DNA from: Betaproteobacteria bacterium
GTDB taxonomy: Bacteria > Pseudomonadota > Gammaproteobacteria > Burkholderiales > Rhodocyclaceae
Length of the DNA stretch: 64,000 nucleotides
Direction: 5' to 3'
Assembly (NCBI GenBank): GCA_012026885.1
Contig: VEPL01000011.1
Coordinates: forward strand, 1 to 64,000
The translations under genes and the position numbers were made by a program. The notes beneath the pieces were generated by a model. It was not told the DNA's origin. It worked only from the letters and a program-made list of their open reading frames with translations, and did no database searches. This document shows positions 12,369-21,319 of this stretch, one piece after another (positions within the stretch are counted from its first letter, which is position 1; the number at the start of each line of letters is the position of its first letter).

Positions 12369-13334
12369 TCAGCCTTCTTGAAGGCCGTGCCACATTTCCT
12401 TGTCGCGCTCCGCCGTCCAGATGCGCGGGTGCTTGATGCCGCTCGCCTCGTCCACCGCGCGCGTCACGTCGAAGGGCAGGCAGTGCTCGTAGATGAAGAC
12501 CTGGCCGAACTTCGGATCCATCGCCTTGCGCGTGTGGGCCATCGCCTGCTTGAGGTTCATGCCCTGCGCCACGGCTTCCTTCGCCGAATTCAGCAGCGTG
12601 GTGACGAAATCGCGGGTGTAGGCGAGGCCCTCGGCCACGCGCGCCGGGCCGACCAGCGCCGGGCCGCGGCCGGGCACCAGCTTCTCGGCGCCGAGCGCGG
12701 CCAGCGCATCGAGCGTCGCCGGCCACTCGGCAAGCTGGGCGTCGCCGGTATAGCAGGCGGCATCGGCCTCGACGAGGTCGCCCGAGAACAGCACCTTCTC
12801 GGACGGAATCCAGACGATGGTGTCGCCCTTGGTGTGGCCCATGCCGACGTGCATGATCTTCACTTCCAGGTCCTTGCCCATCCACAGGGTCATCTCGTCC
12901 TTGAAGACCAGGGTCGGCCAGGTCAGCCCGGGGATCGACTCGAAATTCTGAAACAGGCGCGGGAAGCGCTCGTACTCGGACATCATGTCCTGCTGGCCGC
13001 GCTCGACGATCATCTCGTAGGTGCCCTGGCTGGCGATGATCTCCTGCATGCCCTCGGCCTTGTAGCCGGAGGCACCGAGCACGCGCACCGCGTGGTAGTG
13101 CGAGAGCACCACGTACTTGATCGGCTTGTCGGTGACCTTGCGGATCTCGGCGATCAGGTTCTGCGCCATCACCGGCGTCGCCAGCGCGTCGCAGATCAGC
13201 ACGGCGTCCTCGCCGATGATCACGCCGGTATTGGGGTCGCCTTCCGCGGTGTACGCCCAGCAATGGGCGGAAAGCTGCGCGAAGGTGGTCTTCTTGACCT
13301 CGAGGTCGGCGACCGAGGCGAATTGCTTGCTCAT
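12369..13334 (-). CDS. MBL-fold metallohydrolase
   Basis: MSKQFASVADLEVKKTTFAQLSAHCWAYTAEGDPNTGVIIGEDAVLICDALATPVMAQNL...YVVLSHYHAVRVLGASGY; HxH metal-binding region. Confidence 0.8.
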   Translation of the reverse strand: MSKQFASVADLEVKKTTFAQLSAHCWAYTAEGDPNTGVIIGEDAVLICDALATPVMAQNLIAEIRKVTDKPIKYVVLSHYHAVRVLGASGYKAEGMQEIIASQGTYEMIVERGQQDMMSEYERFPRLFQNFESIPGLTWPTLVFKDEMTLWMGKDLEVKIMHVGMGHTKGDTIVWIPSEKVLFSGDLVEADAACYTGDAQLAEWPATLDALAALGAEKLVPGRGPALVGPARVAEGLAYTRDFVTTLLNSAKEAVAQGMNLKQAMAHTRKAMDPKFGQVFIYEHCLPFDVTRAVDEASGIKHPRIWTAERDKEMWHGLQEG

Positions 13335-13351
13335 GGTTGAAACTTCCTTTC

Positions 13352-14668
13352 CTACATTCCCAAGTACGCGGCGCGCACCTGCTCGTTGGCGATCAGCTCC
13401 TGGCCGGTGCCGGTCAGCGTGATGCTGCCGGTCTCCAGAACGTAGCCGCGGTCGGCGATGGCCAGCGCGGCGAAGGCGTTCTGCTCGACGAGGAAAATGG
13501 TCATCCCCTCGGCCTTGAGCGCCTTGACCACGTTGAACACCTCCTCGACGAGCAGCGGGGCGAGGCCCATCGACGGCTCGTCGAGCAGCAGCAGCTTGGG
13601 GCGTCCCATCAGCGCGCGGCCGATGGCCAGCATCTGCTGCTGACCGCCGGACAGCGTGCCGGCCGGCAGGTGGCGCTTCTCCTTGAGGATGGGGAACATC
13701 GTGAAGACCTTCTCCATGTCGCCGGCGACCTGGGTCTTCGGCTGCGTGTAGGCGCCGAGGCGCAGGTTGTCCTCGATCGACAGCGGGCCGAACACCTGGC
13801 GGCCTTCCGGGCTCTGGCAGATGCCGCGGCGCATGCGCTGGTCGGCGCGCAGCTTCGAGATATCGTCGCCGTCGAACACGATGCGCCCGGCCGACATCGG
13901 CTGTACGCCCGAGAGCGTTCGCAGGAAGGTGGTCTTGCCGGCGCCGTTGGCGCCGACCAGGGCGACCAGCTCGCCCTTGCGCACTTCCAGGTCGATGCCC
14001 TTGAGCGCCTTGATGCGGCCGTAACAACTCTCCATCCCGGCCACCTTGAGCAGGATGTCGCCTGGCCCCGAGGTCACGCCCGGCTGCAGCTGGCCGGCGC
14101 TGGTCGCACCGAGGCCGATCGAATCCGGCGCCAGGCTGGCGATGCGGTGGAAAAGCTGGCGGAACTCGGCACGCGCCTTGTCGCCGAACAGCGGATCCTC
14201 GTTGTCGAGGAAGGCGCGGTCGATCTCCGCCCAGTCCTCGGCGGTGAGCACCTCGCGCGCCAGCGGCATGGCGTCCTTCTCCTCGGTGCGGATATGCGCC
14301 TTGAGGCTTTGCGTGTAGATGCGCAGCGCCTCGGCGAAGGCCGCGTTGCCGAGCGAGCCACCGGCCGTCGCGGCCAGCTGCACGCGCAGCGACTTCAGCA
14401 ATTCCGGGCCGTTGCGGTGCTCTGCCTGCAGGCGGTCGAGCACCGCCGCCGCCTCGGCGCTGCGGGCGCGCAGCGCGGGGAAAAGGTAATCGTCCTCCTT
14501 GGCGTGGTGGCAGCCGTCCATGAACTGCTCGATGTAGTCGAAGATCGAGTGGAAGAAGGCCGGGTCGACCGGGCTGCCGCCAGCCATCTCGTCGGCGACC
14601 TGGTCGATCGTCGTGGCGATGCGCCACAGGTTGCGGTGTTCCTCGCTGATGATGCGCAGGGATTCCAT
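13352..14668 (-). CDS. Hemerythrin (HHE) domain fused to a LivF-type branched-chain amino acid ABC transporter ATPase
   Basis: N-terminal HHE residues (SEEHRNLWRI, DGCHHAKEDDYLFPAL, LQAEHRNGPELL, LKAHIRTEEKDAMPLA) continuous with LivF Walker A GANGAGKTT, LSGGQQQML, LLLLDEPSMGLAP. Confidence 0.9.
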   Translation of the reverse strand: MESLRIISEEHRNLWRIATTIDQVADEMAGGSPVDPAFFHSIFDYIEQFMDGCHHAKEDDYLFPALRARSAEAAAVLDRLQAEHRNGPELLKSLRVQLAATAGGSLGNAAFAEALRIYTQSLKAHIRTEEKDAMPLAREVLTAEDWAEIDRAFLDNEDPLFGDKARAEFRQLFHRIASLAPDSIGLGATSAGQLQPGVTSGPGDILLKVAGMESCYGRIKALKGIDLEVRKGELVALVGANGAGKTTFLRTLSGVQPMSAGRIVFDGDDISKLRADQRMRRGICQSPEGRQVFGPLSIEDNLRLGAYTQPKTQVAGDMEKVFTMFPILKEKRHLPAGTLSGGQQQMLAIGRALMGRPKLLLLDEPSMGLAPLLVEEVFNVVKALKAEGMTIFLVEQNAFAALAIADRGYVLETGSITLTGTGQELIANEQVRAAYLGM

Positions 14669-14687
14669 GTCTAACTCCTGAATTCTG

Positions 14688-15461
14688 TTAGGCGTGGGCG
14701 CCCAGATAGGCGGCGATAACGTCCGGATTCCTGCGCACCTCCTCGCCCGTACCCTCGGCCAGCTTCTTGCCGTAGTCGAGCACGAGGATGCGGTCGGACA
14801 GGTTCATCACCATCTTCATGTCGTGCTCGACGAGCACCACGGTCACGCCCGAATCGGCGACCTTGCGCACGAGATGGTCGACCTCGATGGTCTCCTTGGG
14901 ATTGAGGCCGGCAGCCGGCTCGTCGAGGAAGATCAGGCGCGGTTTCATGGCCAGCGCGCGGGCGATCTCGAGGCGCTTGAGGGCTCCGTAGGGCATGCTG
15001 TCGGCACGCGCCTCGACATACTGGCCGAGGCCGACGAAATCCATCAGCTGTGCCGCCTCGTCGCGCAGTTCGCGGTCGCGCCTCTTGAGGCCGGGGAAAC
15101 GCAGCGCCGCCTTGACCAGATTGCGGTCGAGGCGCAAGTGAGCGCCCACCATCACGTTCTCGATGGCGCTCATGTTCATGCAGATCTGCAGGTTCTGGAA
15201 GGTGCGCGCCATGCCGCGGCGGGCGAGTTCGTTCGGCGAACGGCCGTGGATCGCCTCGCCGTCGAGGCGGATCTCCCCGGCGGTCGGCTTGTACACCCCG
15301 GTGATCAGGTTGAACAGCGTGGTCTTGCCGGCGCCGTTGGGTCCGATCACCGAATAGACGATGCCGGCGTCGATGCCGAAGCTGACGTTCTGGACGGCCT
15401 TGACGCCGCCGAAATGGATGGAAAGGTCGGAGACTTCGAGCAGGCGCGCCATCTCAGTCAC
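14688..15461 (-). CDS. livG: Branched-chain amino acid-type ABC transporter ATPase LivG
   Basis: LEVSDLSIHFGGVKAVQNVSFGIDAGIVYSVIGPNGAGKTTLFNLITG...GMARTFQNLQICMNMSAIENVMVG. Confidence 0.92.
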   Translation of the reverse strand: MTEMARLLEVSDLSIHFGGVKAVQNVSFGIDAGIVYSVIGPNGAGKTTLFNLITGVYKPTAGEIRLDGEAIHGRSPNELARRGMARTFQNLQICMNMSAIENVMVGAHLRLDRNLVKAALRFPGLKRRDRELRDEAAQLMDFVGLGQYVEARADSMPYGALKRLEIARALAMKPRLIFLDEPAAGLNPKETIEVDHLVRKVADSGVTVVLVEHDMKMVMNLSDRILVLDYGKKLAEGTGEEVRRNPDVIAAYLGAHA

Positions 15462-16383
15462 CCTTCCCGAACTTGGCCGCCAGCGTCGGCACGATACCCT
15501 TGGGCAGGAAGATCATGAAGCCCATCAGGATGGCGCCGAAGACCACGGTCTCCCAGCCTTCGAAGGTGGCCAGCGCCTGCGGCAGCGCGGTGAGCAGCAC
15601 GGCGCCGACCAGCGAGCCGAAGACCGAGGCCATGCCGCCGACGACGACCATGGTCACCAGCTCGATGGAATGGAAGAAGTCGGCGAAATTGGGGCTGACG
15701 AAGCCGATGTAGTGCGCCGTCACGCTGCCCATCAGCGAGGCGAAGACGGCCGACATGACGAAGATCGCCACCTTGTAGCGGACGACATCGACGCCGACCA
15801 CCTGCGAGGCCACCTCGGAGCCGTGCAGCGCGCGCAGCGCCCGGCCGAAGGGCGAGTCGATCAGGTTGAGCGAGGCCCAGACGCTGATCACGAGCAGCGC
15901 GGCAACCACCCAGTACCACTGGCGGTCGGTCGACAGCTCGAAGCCGAACAGGCCCATCGCCGGCACCGGCATGCCGTCCGGGCCGCCGGTCCATTGCGCC
16001 TCGTTGCGCAGTGCGATGTTGATGATGATGCCGAGCCCGAGCGTCGCCATCGCCAGGTAGTGGCCCTTGAGCTTGAAGATCGGGCGCGCCACCAGCCCGG
16101 CGAGGACGGCCGTCGCCGCGGCGCCGGCGCCCATGGCGACGAGCGGATGCCAGCCGAAATGGGTGGGCAGCACGGCCGAGGCGTAGGCGCCGATGCCGAG
16201 GAAGCCGGCGTGGCCGAGGCTGATCTGGCCGGCGAAGCCGATCAGCAGGTTGAGGCCGAGGACGATGATGGCGTTGATCGCCATGCGCACCGTCAGGTCG
16301 AGGTAGTAGGCGTTCGGCGCGACGAAGGGCAGGACGACGAGGATGGCCGCGACGACGAGGATGCCGATGGTGGTGCTCTTCAT
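15454..16383 (-). CDS. livM: Branched-chain amino acid-type ABC transporter permease LivM
   Basis: MKSTTIGILVVAAILVVLPFVAPNAYYLDLTVRMAINAIIVLGLNLLIGFAGQISLGHAGFLGIGAYASA. Confidence 0.92.
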   Translation of the reverse strand: MKSTTIGILVVAAILVVLPFVAPNAYYLDLTVRMAINAIIVLGLNLLIGFAGQISLGHAGFLGIGAYASAVLPTHFGWHPLVAMGAGAAATAVLAGLVARPIFKLKGHYLAMATLGLGIIINIALRNEAQWTGGPDGMPVPAMGLFGFELSTDRQWYWVVAALLVISVWASLNLIDSPFGRALRALHGSEVASQVVGVDVVRYKVAIFVMSAVFASLMGSVTAHYIGFVSPNFADFFHSIELVTMVVVGGMASVFGSLVGAVLLTALPQALATFEGWETVVFGAILMGFMIFLPKGIVPTLAAKFGKGD

Positions 16384-16385
16384 GC

Positions 16386-17264
16386 TCACACCCGGTCCGT
16401 CGATTTGCCGCCGAACAGGCCGCGCGGCATGAAGAAGAGGATGAACAGGATGAGCACGAAGGGAATCGCGTCCTTGTAGGCCGACGAGATGTAGCCGGCG
16501 CCCATCGCCTCCAGGATGCCGACGAGCAGGCCGCCGAGCACCGCGCCCAGCCCGTTGCCGAGGCCGCCGACCACCGCCGCGACGAAGCCCTTGAGGCCGA
16601 GCATGATCCCGACGTCGTAGGAGGTCAGCGTGATCGGCGTGATCAGGATGCCGCCCAGCGCGCCCAGCGCCGCCGACATGGCGAAGCTCATGAACAGCAC
16701 CCAGCCGGTGTTGATGCCGACCAGTTCGGCCGCCAGCCGGTTGTACGAGGTGGCGAGCATGGCCTTGCCGGTGAGCGTGCGGTTGAAGAAGTACCAGAGG
16801 GCTGCGACGACCACGGCCGTCACGCCCAGCACCCAGAGGCTCTGCGGCATCAGCGTGGCGCCCAGGATGTGGATCGGCTCGTCGCCCGAGAAGGCCGGCA
16901 GGCTGAAGGTGCCCTTGCCGAGCCAGACCTGGATGAGGCCGCGGATGACCAGCGAGGCGCCGATGGTGATGATGATCAGCGTCACCGTCTCGGCGCCCTT
17001 GACCGGCTCGATCGCCAGCTTCTCGACGACGACGCCGACCACGGCGGGGATCAGGATGGCGAGCGCCAGCGCCACGGGCAGCGGCAGCCCGGCCATCGTG
17101 AAATACACGGCAAGCATGCCGCCGAGCATGATGAATTCGCCCTGGGCGAAATTGATCACGTTGCTGGCGTTGTAGATCAGCGTGAAGCCGAGGGCGGCCA
17201 GTGCATAGGTCGCGCCGACGGTCACCCCGGAAAACAGGAACTGGAGGAACTGGGCCAGCATCAC
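16386..17264 (-). CDS. livH: Branched-chain amino acid-type ABC transporter permease LivH
   Basis: MMLAQFLQFLFSGVTVGATYALAALGFTLIYNASNVINFAQGEFIMLGGMLA. Confidence 0.92.
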   Translation of the reverse strand: MMLAQFLQFLFSGVTVGATYALAALGFTLIYNASNVINFAQGEFIMLGGMLAVYFTMAGLPLPVALALAILIPAVVGVVVEKLAIEPVKGAETVTLIIITIGASLVIRGLIQVWLGKGTFSLPAFSGDEPIHILGATLMPQSLWVLGVTAVVVAALWYFFNRTLTGKAMLATSYNRLAAELVGINTGWVLFMSFAMSAALGALGGILITPITLTSYDVGIMLGLKGFVAAVVGGLGNGLGAVLGGLLVGILEAMGAGYISSAYKDAIPFVLILFILFFMPRGLFGGKSTDRV

Positions 17265-17371
17265 GCCCTCCCCTGCACCGCGGACGGCGCGGCCTGCCGC
17301 GCCCGGACAATCGCTTTCATCTCTCCTCCTGCCTTCCCGGATTCCACCGGCACCAGCGCCATGATCCGTTT

Positions 17372-17400
17372 GAACGAATTCTGTATTTTGTAATTCGTTC
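17372..17400. promoter_or_regulatory. Perfect inverted repeat upstream of livH, candidate regulator operator
   Basis: GAACGAATT-ctgtattttgt-AATTCGTTC: 9-bp perfect arms, 11-nt spacer, between iclR and livH. Confidence 0.6.
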
Positions 17401-17419
17401 TGTCAAGTGGAAATGCAAC

Positions 17420-17462
17420 AAAAAAATTGGCGATCCTGAGAATTTCGTATCAGAACCGCCAA
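17420..17462 (-). terminator. Rho-independent terminator of the IclR gene
   Basis: Minus strand TTGGCGGTTCTGA-TACGAAATTC-TCAGGATCGCCAA followed by TTTTTTTG; stem plus U-tract just after the iclR stop at 17484. Confidence 0.85.
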
Positions 17463-17483
17463 CCGATTGTTTTAGCAGAATTT

Positions 17484-18284
17484 TCAGCCGGCGCTATGAC
17501 CCCCCGTATAGCCCAGGCGCAAGGACAGGTCGGCCGCCGCACGCTTCACACCCTCGACGACGGCACTGCCGGGGCTGATGTCGAACATGCCCTTGACCCC
17601 CACCGCGAGCATCGCCATCGTGATCTCGTTCCTGAAGTTGAACACCGGCGCAGCCACCGCCTCGACGCCATTCACCAGGTAGTAATCGGAAATCGCCGAA
17701 TAGCCGTCGGCGCGCACCTGCGCCAGCATCGCGTCGACGTCGGCGCGCGTTTTCAGGTTGGGCGGCAGGTGCGCGCCCGATTTCAATTCCTTGCCGATCA
17801 GGCGGTTGACCGCGTCATTCTGCAGCCACGCCGCGAACACCCGGCCGCTGGCCGAACTCAGGATCTCGAGCGCCGTCCCGGTCACCACGTTGACCGTGAT
17901 CGGCCGGCGCGGGCGCTCCCAGCGCACGATCACCGGACCGTTGTCGCTCCACACCGCGAGCGCCGTCGTCTCGTTGATCTCGTCGCGCAGCTGGGCGATC
18001 GCGGTCAGGCCGAGGCGCACGCGGTCGAGCCGGTCGATCGCCACCAGGCCGATATTGAGCGCGAACGGCCCGAGGTCGTAGCGCGAGGTCAGCGGGTCCT
18101 GCTCGACCAGCCCGGCGCGGATCAGGCTGACCAGGTAGCGGTGTGCCTTCGACGGCGGCATCTCCGCCGCCGCCGCGATATCCTTCAGCATCATCGAGCG
18201 CTGGCCATTGACCATGGCGCGCAGGATGCCCATGCCTATCTCCAGCGATTGAACGCCGTGCTTGCCATCCATGTCGTCGCTCAT
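17484..18284 (-). CDS. IclR-family transcriptional regulator
   Basis: MSDDMDGKHGVQSLEIGMGILRAMVNGQRSMMLKDIAAAAEMPPSKAHRYLVSLIRAGLVEQDPLTSRYDLGPFALNIGL. Confidence 0.9.
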   Translation of the reverse strand: MSDDMDGKHGVQSLEIGMGILRAMVNGQRSMMLKDIAAAAEMPPSKAHRYLVSLIRAGLVEQDPLTSRYDLGPFALNIGLVAIDRLDRVRLGLTAIAQLRDEINETTALAVWSDNGPVIVRWERPRRPITVNVVTGTALEILSSASGRVFAAWLQNDAVNRLIGKELKSGAHLPPNLKTRADVDAMLAQVRADGYSAISDYYLVNGVEAVAAPVFNFRNEITMAMLAVGVKGMFDISPGSAVVEGVKRAAADLSLRLGYTGGHSAG

Positions 18285-18360
18285 GGCCCCCTCAAATTCC
18301 CGAATACGAAACACGTTTTATTCTATAGAATTTTGCGACACAAATGCCAATGAGTCCGCC

Positions 18361-18388
18361 ATGACCCCACTCCGCGTCTACGCCATCG
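18361..18388 (+). repeat. Partial copy of the 5' end of paaY (27/28 identical to 19625-19652)
   Basis: atgaccccactCcgcgtctacgccatcg versus atgaccccactTcgcgtctacgccatcg at the real paaY start. Confidence 0.9.
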
Positions 18389-18503
18389 TCCAAATCGGCC
18401 GACGCAGGGAATCTCAAGGCCATGCGGAGAATAGATGTGTTTTATCCGCAAATAATGCGGCGAATACCTTGTCGCGACCTTGGACAACCCGCATAATCTC
18501 CGC

Positions 18504-19628
18504 ATGAGAAGCGACGATCGCAGATGGATCTGGCAATCCGACGAATGGCCCGAATGGCGCTACGACGTCTCGGCGCTGGCCGGATTGTTGGCTGATACCT
18601 GCCGGCTGCAAGGCCTTCTGGCGGGACGCCTTGCCGATATCGGCATCGCCTTCCGCAACCGAACGACCGTAGACACCCTCACCGACGAGGTCGTCAAGAC
18701 CAGTGCAATCGAAGGGGAACACCTCGACCCGCATTCAGTTCGCTCATCCATCGCATTGCGCCTCGGTGTCGATATCGGCGCCCTGCGCCCGGTCGACCGC
18801 AACGTCGAGGGCGTGGTAGAGATGGTGCTCGACGCGACCGGCCGATGCGACGAGCCGGTTACGCGCGATCGACTTTTCGCCTGGCATGCAGCGCTTTTCC
18901 CGACCGGGCATTCCGGTCTCGCCAGGATCGACGTCGGACGCTGGCGCGACGATGCGGGTGGTCCCATGCAGGTCGTCTCCGGGCCCATCGGGAACGCGCG
19001 GGTCCACTTCGAGGCCCCTCCCGCAGCCCGCCTCGATGCGGAAATGGAACGCTTCCTCGCGTGGCTCAATGCCACGCCGACGGAACCACCGCTCCTTCGT
19101 GCCGGCCTGGGACACCTGTGGTTCGTTACCCTGCATCCGTTCGATGACGGCAACGGCCGCATCGCCCGCGCGCTGGGCGACCTGCTGCTGGCCCGGGCGG
19201 ACGCAGATAGCCGCCGGTTCTATAGCCTCTCCGCCCAGATTCAGCGGGATCGCAAAGCCTATTACGACATCCTCGAACGCACCCAGAAGGGCAGCCTTGA
19301 CGTCACCGAATGGCTGGCGTGGTTCCTGGCCAGCCTGGGCCGCGCCATCGAGCAAGCGCTCCGCGACCTCGATGGCGCGCTGTCCCGCACCCGCTTCTGG
19401 CAACGCTTCGCCGGAACGCCCCTGAACGAAAGGCAGGCCAGGCTGATCGAACGACTGCTCGACGGTTTCACCGGCAAACTTACCAGCAGCAAATGGGCGA
19501 CCATCGCAAAATGTTCCCCGGACACGGCGCTGCGCGACATCCATGAATTGCTCGCCCGCGGCATCCTGCGCAAGCCCGGTGCCGGAGGGCGCAGCACCCA
19601 CTACGAACTGAATTGGCCCGAACCATGA
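18504..19628 (+). CDS. Fic family protein with N-terminal inhibitory motif and C-terminal winged-helix-like region
   Basis: [12 protein letters not shown] matches the Fic motif HxFx(D/E)GNGRxxR; KTSAIEGE matches (S/T)xxxE(G/N). Alternative upstream start at 18480. Confidence 0.92.
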   Translation: MRSDDRRWIWQSDEWPEWRYDVSALAGLLADTCRLQGLLAGRLADIGIAFRNRTTVDTLTDEVVKTSAIEGEHLDPHSVRSSIALRLGVDIGALRPVDRNVEGVVEMVLDATGRCDEPVTRDRLFAWHAALFPTGHSGLARIDVGRWRDDAGGPMQVVSGPIGNARVHFEAPPAARLDAEMERFLAWLNATPTEPPLLRAGLGHLWFVTLHPFDDGNGRIARALGDLLLARADADSRRFYSLSAQIQRDRKAYYDILERTQKGSLDVTEWLAWFLASLGRAIEQALRDLDGALSRTRFWQRFAGTPLNERQARLIERLLDGFTGKLTSSKWATIAKCSPDTALRDIHELLARGILRKPGAGGRSTHYELNWPEP

Positions 19629-20236
19629 CCCCACTTCGCGTCTACGCCATCGACGGCATCGTCCCCGTCGTCGATCCCACCGCCTATGTCCACCCCAGCG
19701 CCGTGCTGATCGGCGACGTCATCGTCGGCCCCGGCTGCTATGTCGGCCCCTGCGCCAGCCTGCGCGGCGATTTCGGCCGCCTCATCCTCGAGCGCGGCGC
19801 CAACCTGCAGGACACCTGCGTCATGCACGGCTTCCCCGGCACCGACACCGTCGTCGAGGAAGACGGCCACATCGGCCACGGCGCCGTACTGCACGGCTGC
19901 CGCATCGGGAGGAACGCGCTGGTCGGAATGAACGCGGTGATCATGGACAACGCCGTCGTCGGCGAATCGTCCATCGTCGCCGCCAGCGCCTTCGTCAAGG
20001 CCGGCGCCGAGATCCCGCCCCGGAGCCTCGCCGCCGGCATGCCGGCCAAGGTCATCCGCGCGCTTTCCGACGAAGAGATCGCCTGGAAGGTCGACGGCAC
20101 CCGCACCTACCAGGACCTCGCCCGCCGCAGCCTGGCGACGATGACCGAATGCGACCCGCTCAGCGCAATCGAACCCGACCGCAAGCGCATCCACATGCCC
20201 GAGGTCGTGCCGCTGGTGGAACTGAAAAAGCGTTAG
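19625..20236 (+). CDS. paaY: PaaY, left-handed beta-helix (gamma-carbonic-anhydrase-like) phenylacetate pathway protein
   Basis: [53 protein letters not shown]; hexapeptide repeats. Overlaps the fic stop (ATGA). Confidence 0.88.
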   Translation: MTPLRVYAIDGIVPVVDPTAYVHPSAVLIGDVIVGPGCYVGPCASLRGDFGRLILERGANLQDTCVMHGFPGTDTVVEEDGHIGHGAVLHGCRIGRNALVGMNAVIMDNAVVGESSIVAASAFVKAGAEIPPRSLAAGMPAKVIRALSDEEIAWKVDGTRTYQDLARRSLATMTECDPLSAIEPDRKRIHMPEVVPLVELKKR

Positions 20237-20267
20237 GCCACAACCCCATTCCTGCGAAGCAAAATCC

Positions 20268-20311
20268 GTTTTCCCCAAACCGGGGACAATCGGCCCCACT
20301 TTGGGGAAAAC
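20268..20311. repeat. Long inverted repeat / hairpin downstream of paaY
   Basis: GTTTTCCCCAAA (20268-20279) and TTTGGGGAAAAC (20300-20311), 12-bp perfect arms, inner GGGG/CCCC. Confidence 0.75.
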
Positions 20312-20401
20312 CACTTGGTTGCGCCCACGCATCCCTCAGTCAGCCCGACAACGCCAACCAGTGCTATGCTGTCAAAACAGTAAAACGTTTTGGAGTCAGC
20401 C

Positions 20402-20635
20402 ATGGCCAGCGAAGCGATCCGCGCCACGCTTTACATCGAACCCGGCCTGCACCAGGCGTTGCGCCTGAAGGCCGCCAGCGCCCACCGCACGATGTCCGAC
20501 ATCGTCAACGACGCGATCCGCGCCGCACTTCGCGAAGACGAGGAAGATCTCGCCGCCTTTGTGCTGCGCGCCGAGGAGCCCTCCCTCAGCTACGAAGCCT
20601 TCCTCGGAAAGCTGAAGGCCGATGGCACGCTATGA
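20402..20635 (+). CDS. Ribbon-helix-helix-like antitoxin of a type II TA system
   Basis: MASEAIRATLYIEPGLHQALRLKAASAHRTMSDIVNDAIRAALREDEEDL; overlaps the downstream toxin ORF. Confidence 0.8.
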   Translation: MASEAIRATLYIEPGLHQALRLKAASAHRTMSDIVNDAIRAALREDEEDLAAFVLRAEEPSLSYEAFLGKLKADGTL

Positions 20636-20882
20636 ACTGCGGATCAAGGCATCCGTCGCCAAGGACCTGCGCGAACTTCCCAAGGCAGACGTCAGGCGCA
20701 TCGTCGAACGCATCGAATGCCTGCGCGACGAACCGCGTCCGTTCGGATGCGAAAAGCTCTCCGCCCTGGAGCGCTACCGGATCCGGCAAGGCAACTACCG
20801 CATCATCTACGAAATATTCGATGCCGAAATCGTCGTCGAAGTCGTCAAGGTCGGGCACCGCAAGGACGTCTACCGAGACTGA
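20622..20882 (+). CDS. RelE/ParE-family toxin
   Basis: MARYELRIKASVAKDLRELPKADVRRIVERIECLRDEPRPFGCEKLSALERYRIRQGNYRIIYEIFDAEIVVEVVKVGHRKDVYRD. Confidence 0.88.
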   Translation: MARYELRIKASVAKDLRELPKADVRRIVERIECLRDEPRPFGCEKLSALERYRIRQGNYRIIYEIFDAEIVVEVVKVGHRKDVYRD

Positions 20883-20929
20883 CACCCTGCTCCGATGATC
20901 CCGGACCCGACCCGCACCCCGAGGAGAAG

Positions 20930-21319
20930 ATGGCCATGACATCCATCCTCGCCCTGACCGTGATCACCCTTGCCGCCGTGGCGACGGTTGTCTTCGTCGG
21001 CATCCTCAAGCCGGTGAGCGCCACCGCCTACGCCCTCTTCGCGCTCTGGCTCCTGCTGCCGGCCATCGTCATCGCCGCCAGCACCCTCACCGCCCGCCGC
21101 CGCGGGCGCCCGGTGCCGGCCGGCGAATGGCTGCTTGGCGCTGCCGTCGCGGCCGGCGGCGCGCTCATGCTCGCGGACATCCTCTTCTGGCACCGCGACG
21201 CCCAGGGCGGCATCGCCGTCCTCATGGTGCCGCTGCTGCAGTTGCCGGCGTGGTTCGCGCTGCGCTGGGTACTCAGGCGGCGAGCGCCGACAGCAGGCCA
21301 AGGGCAAGCCCGAGGCTGA
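20930..21319 (+). CDS. Small hypothetical membrane protein
   Basis: MAMTSILALTVITLAAVATVVFVGILKPVSATAYALFALWLLLPAIVIAAS...; several predicted TM stretches by eye. Confidence 0.55.
   Translation: MAMTSILALTVITLAAVATVVFVGILKPVSATAYALFALWLLLPAIVIAASTLTARRRGRPVPAGEWLLGAAVAAGGALMLADILFWHRDAQGGIAVLMVPLLQLPAWFALRWVLRRRAPTAGQGQARG

Noticed and set aside
18361-18507. Short [22 protein letters not shown]... as a functional peptide
   Set aside because: Better explained as a leftover 5' end of paaY; its reading frame diverges right after the 28-bp match.
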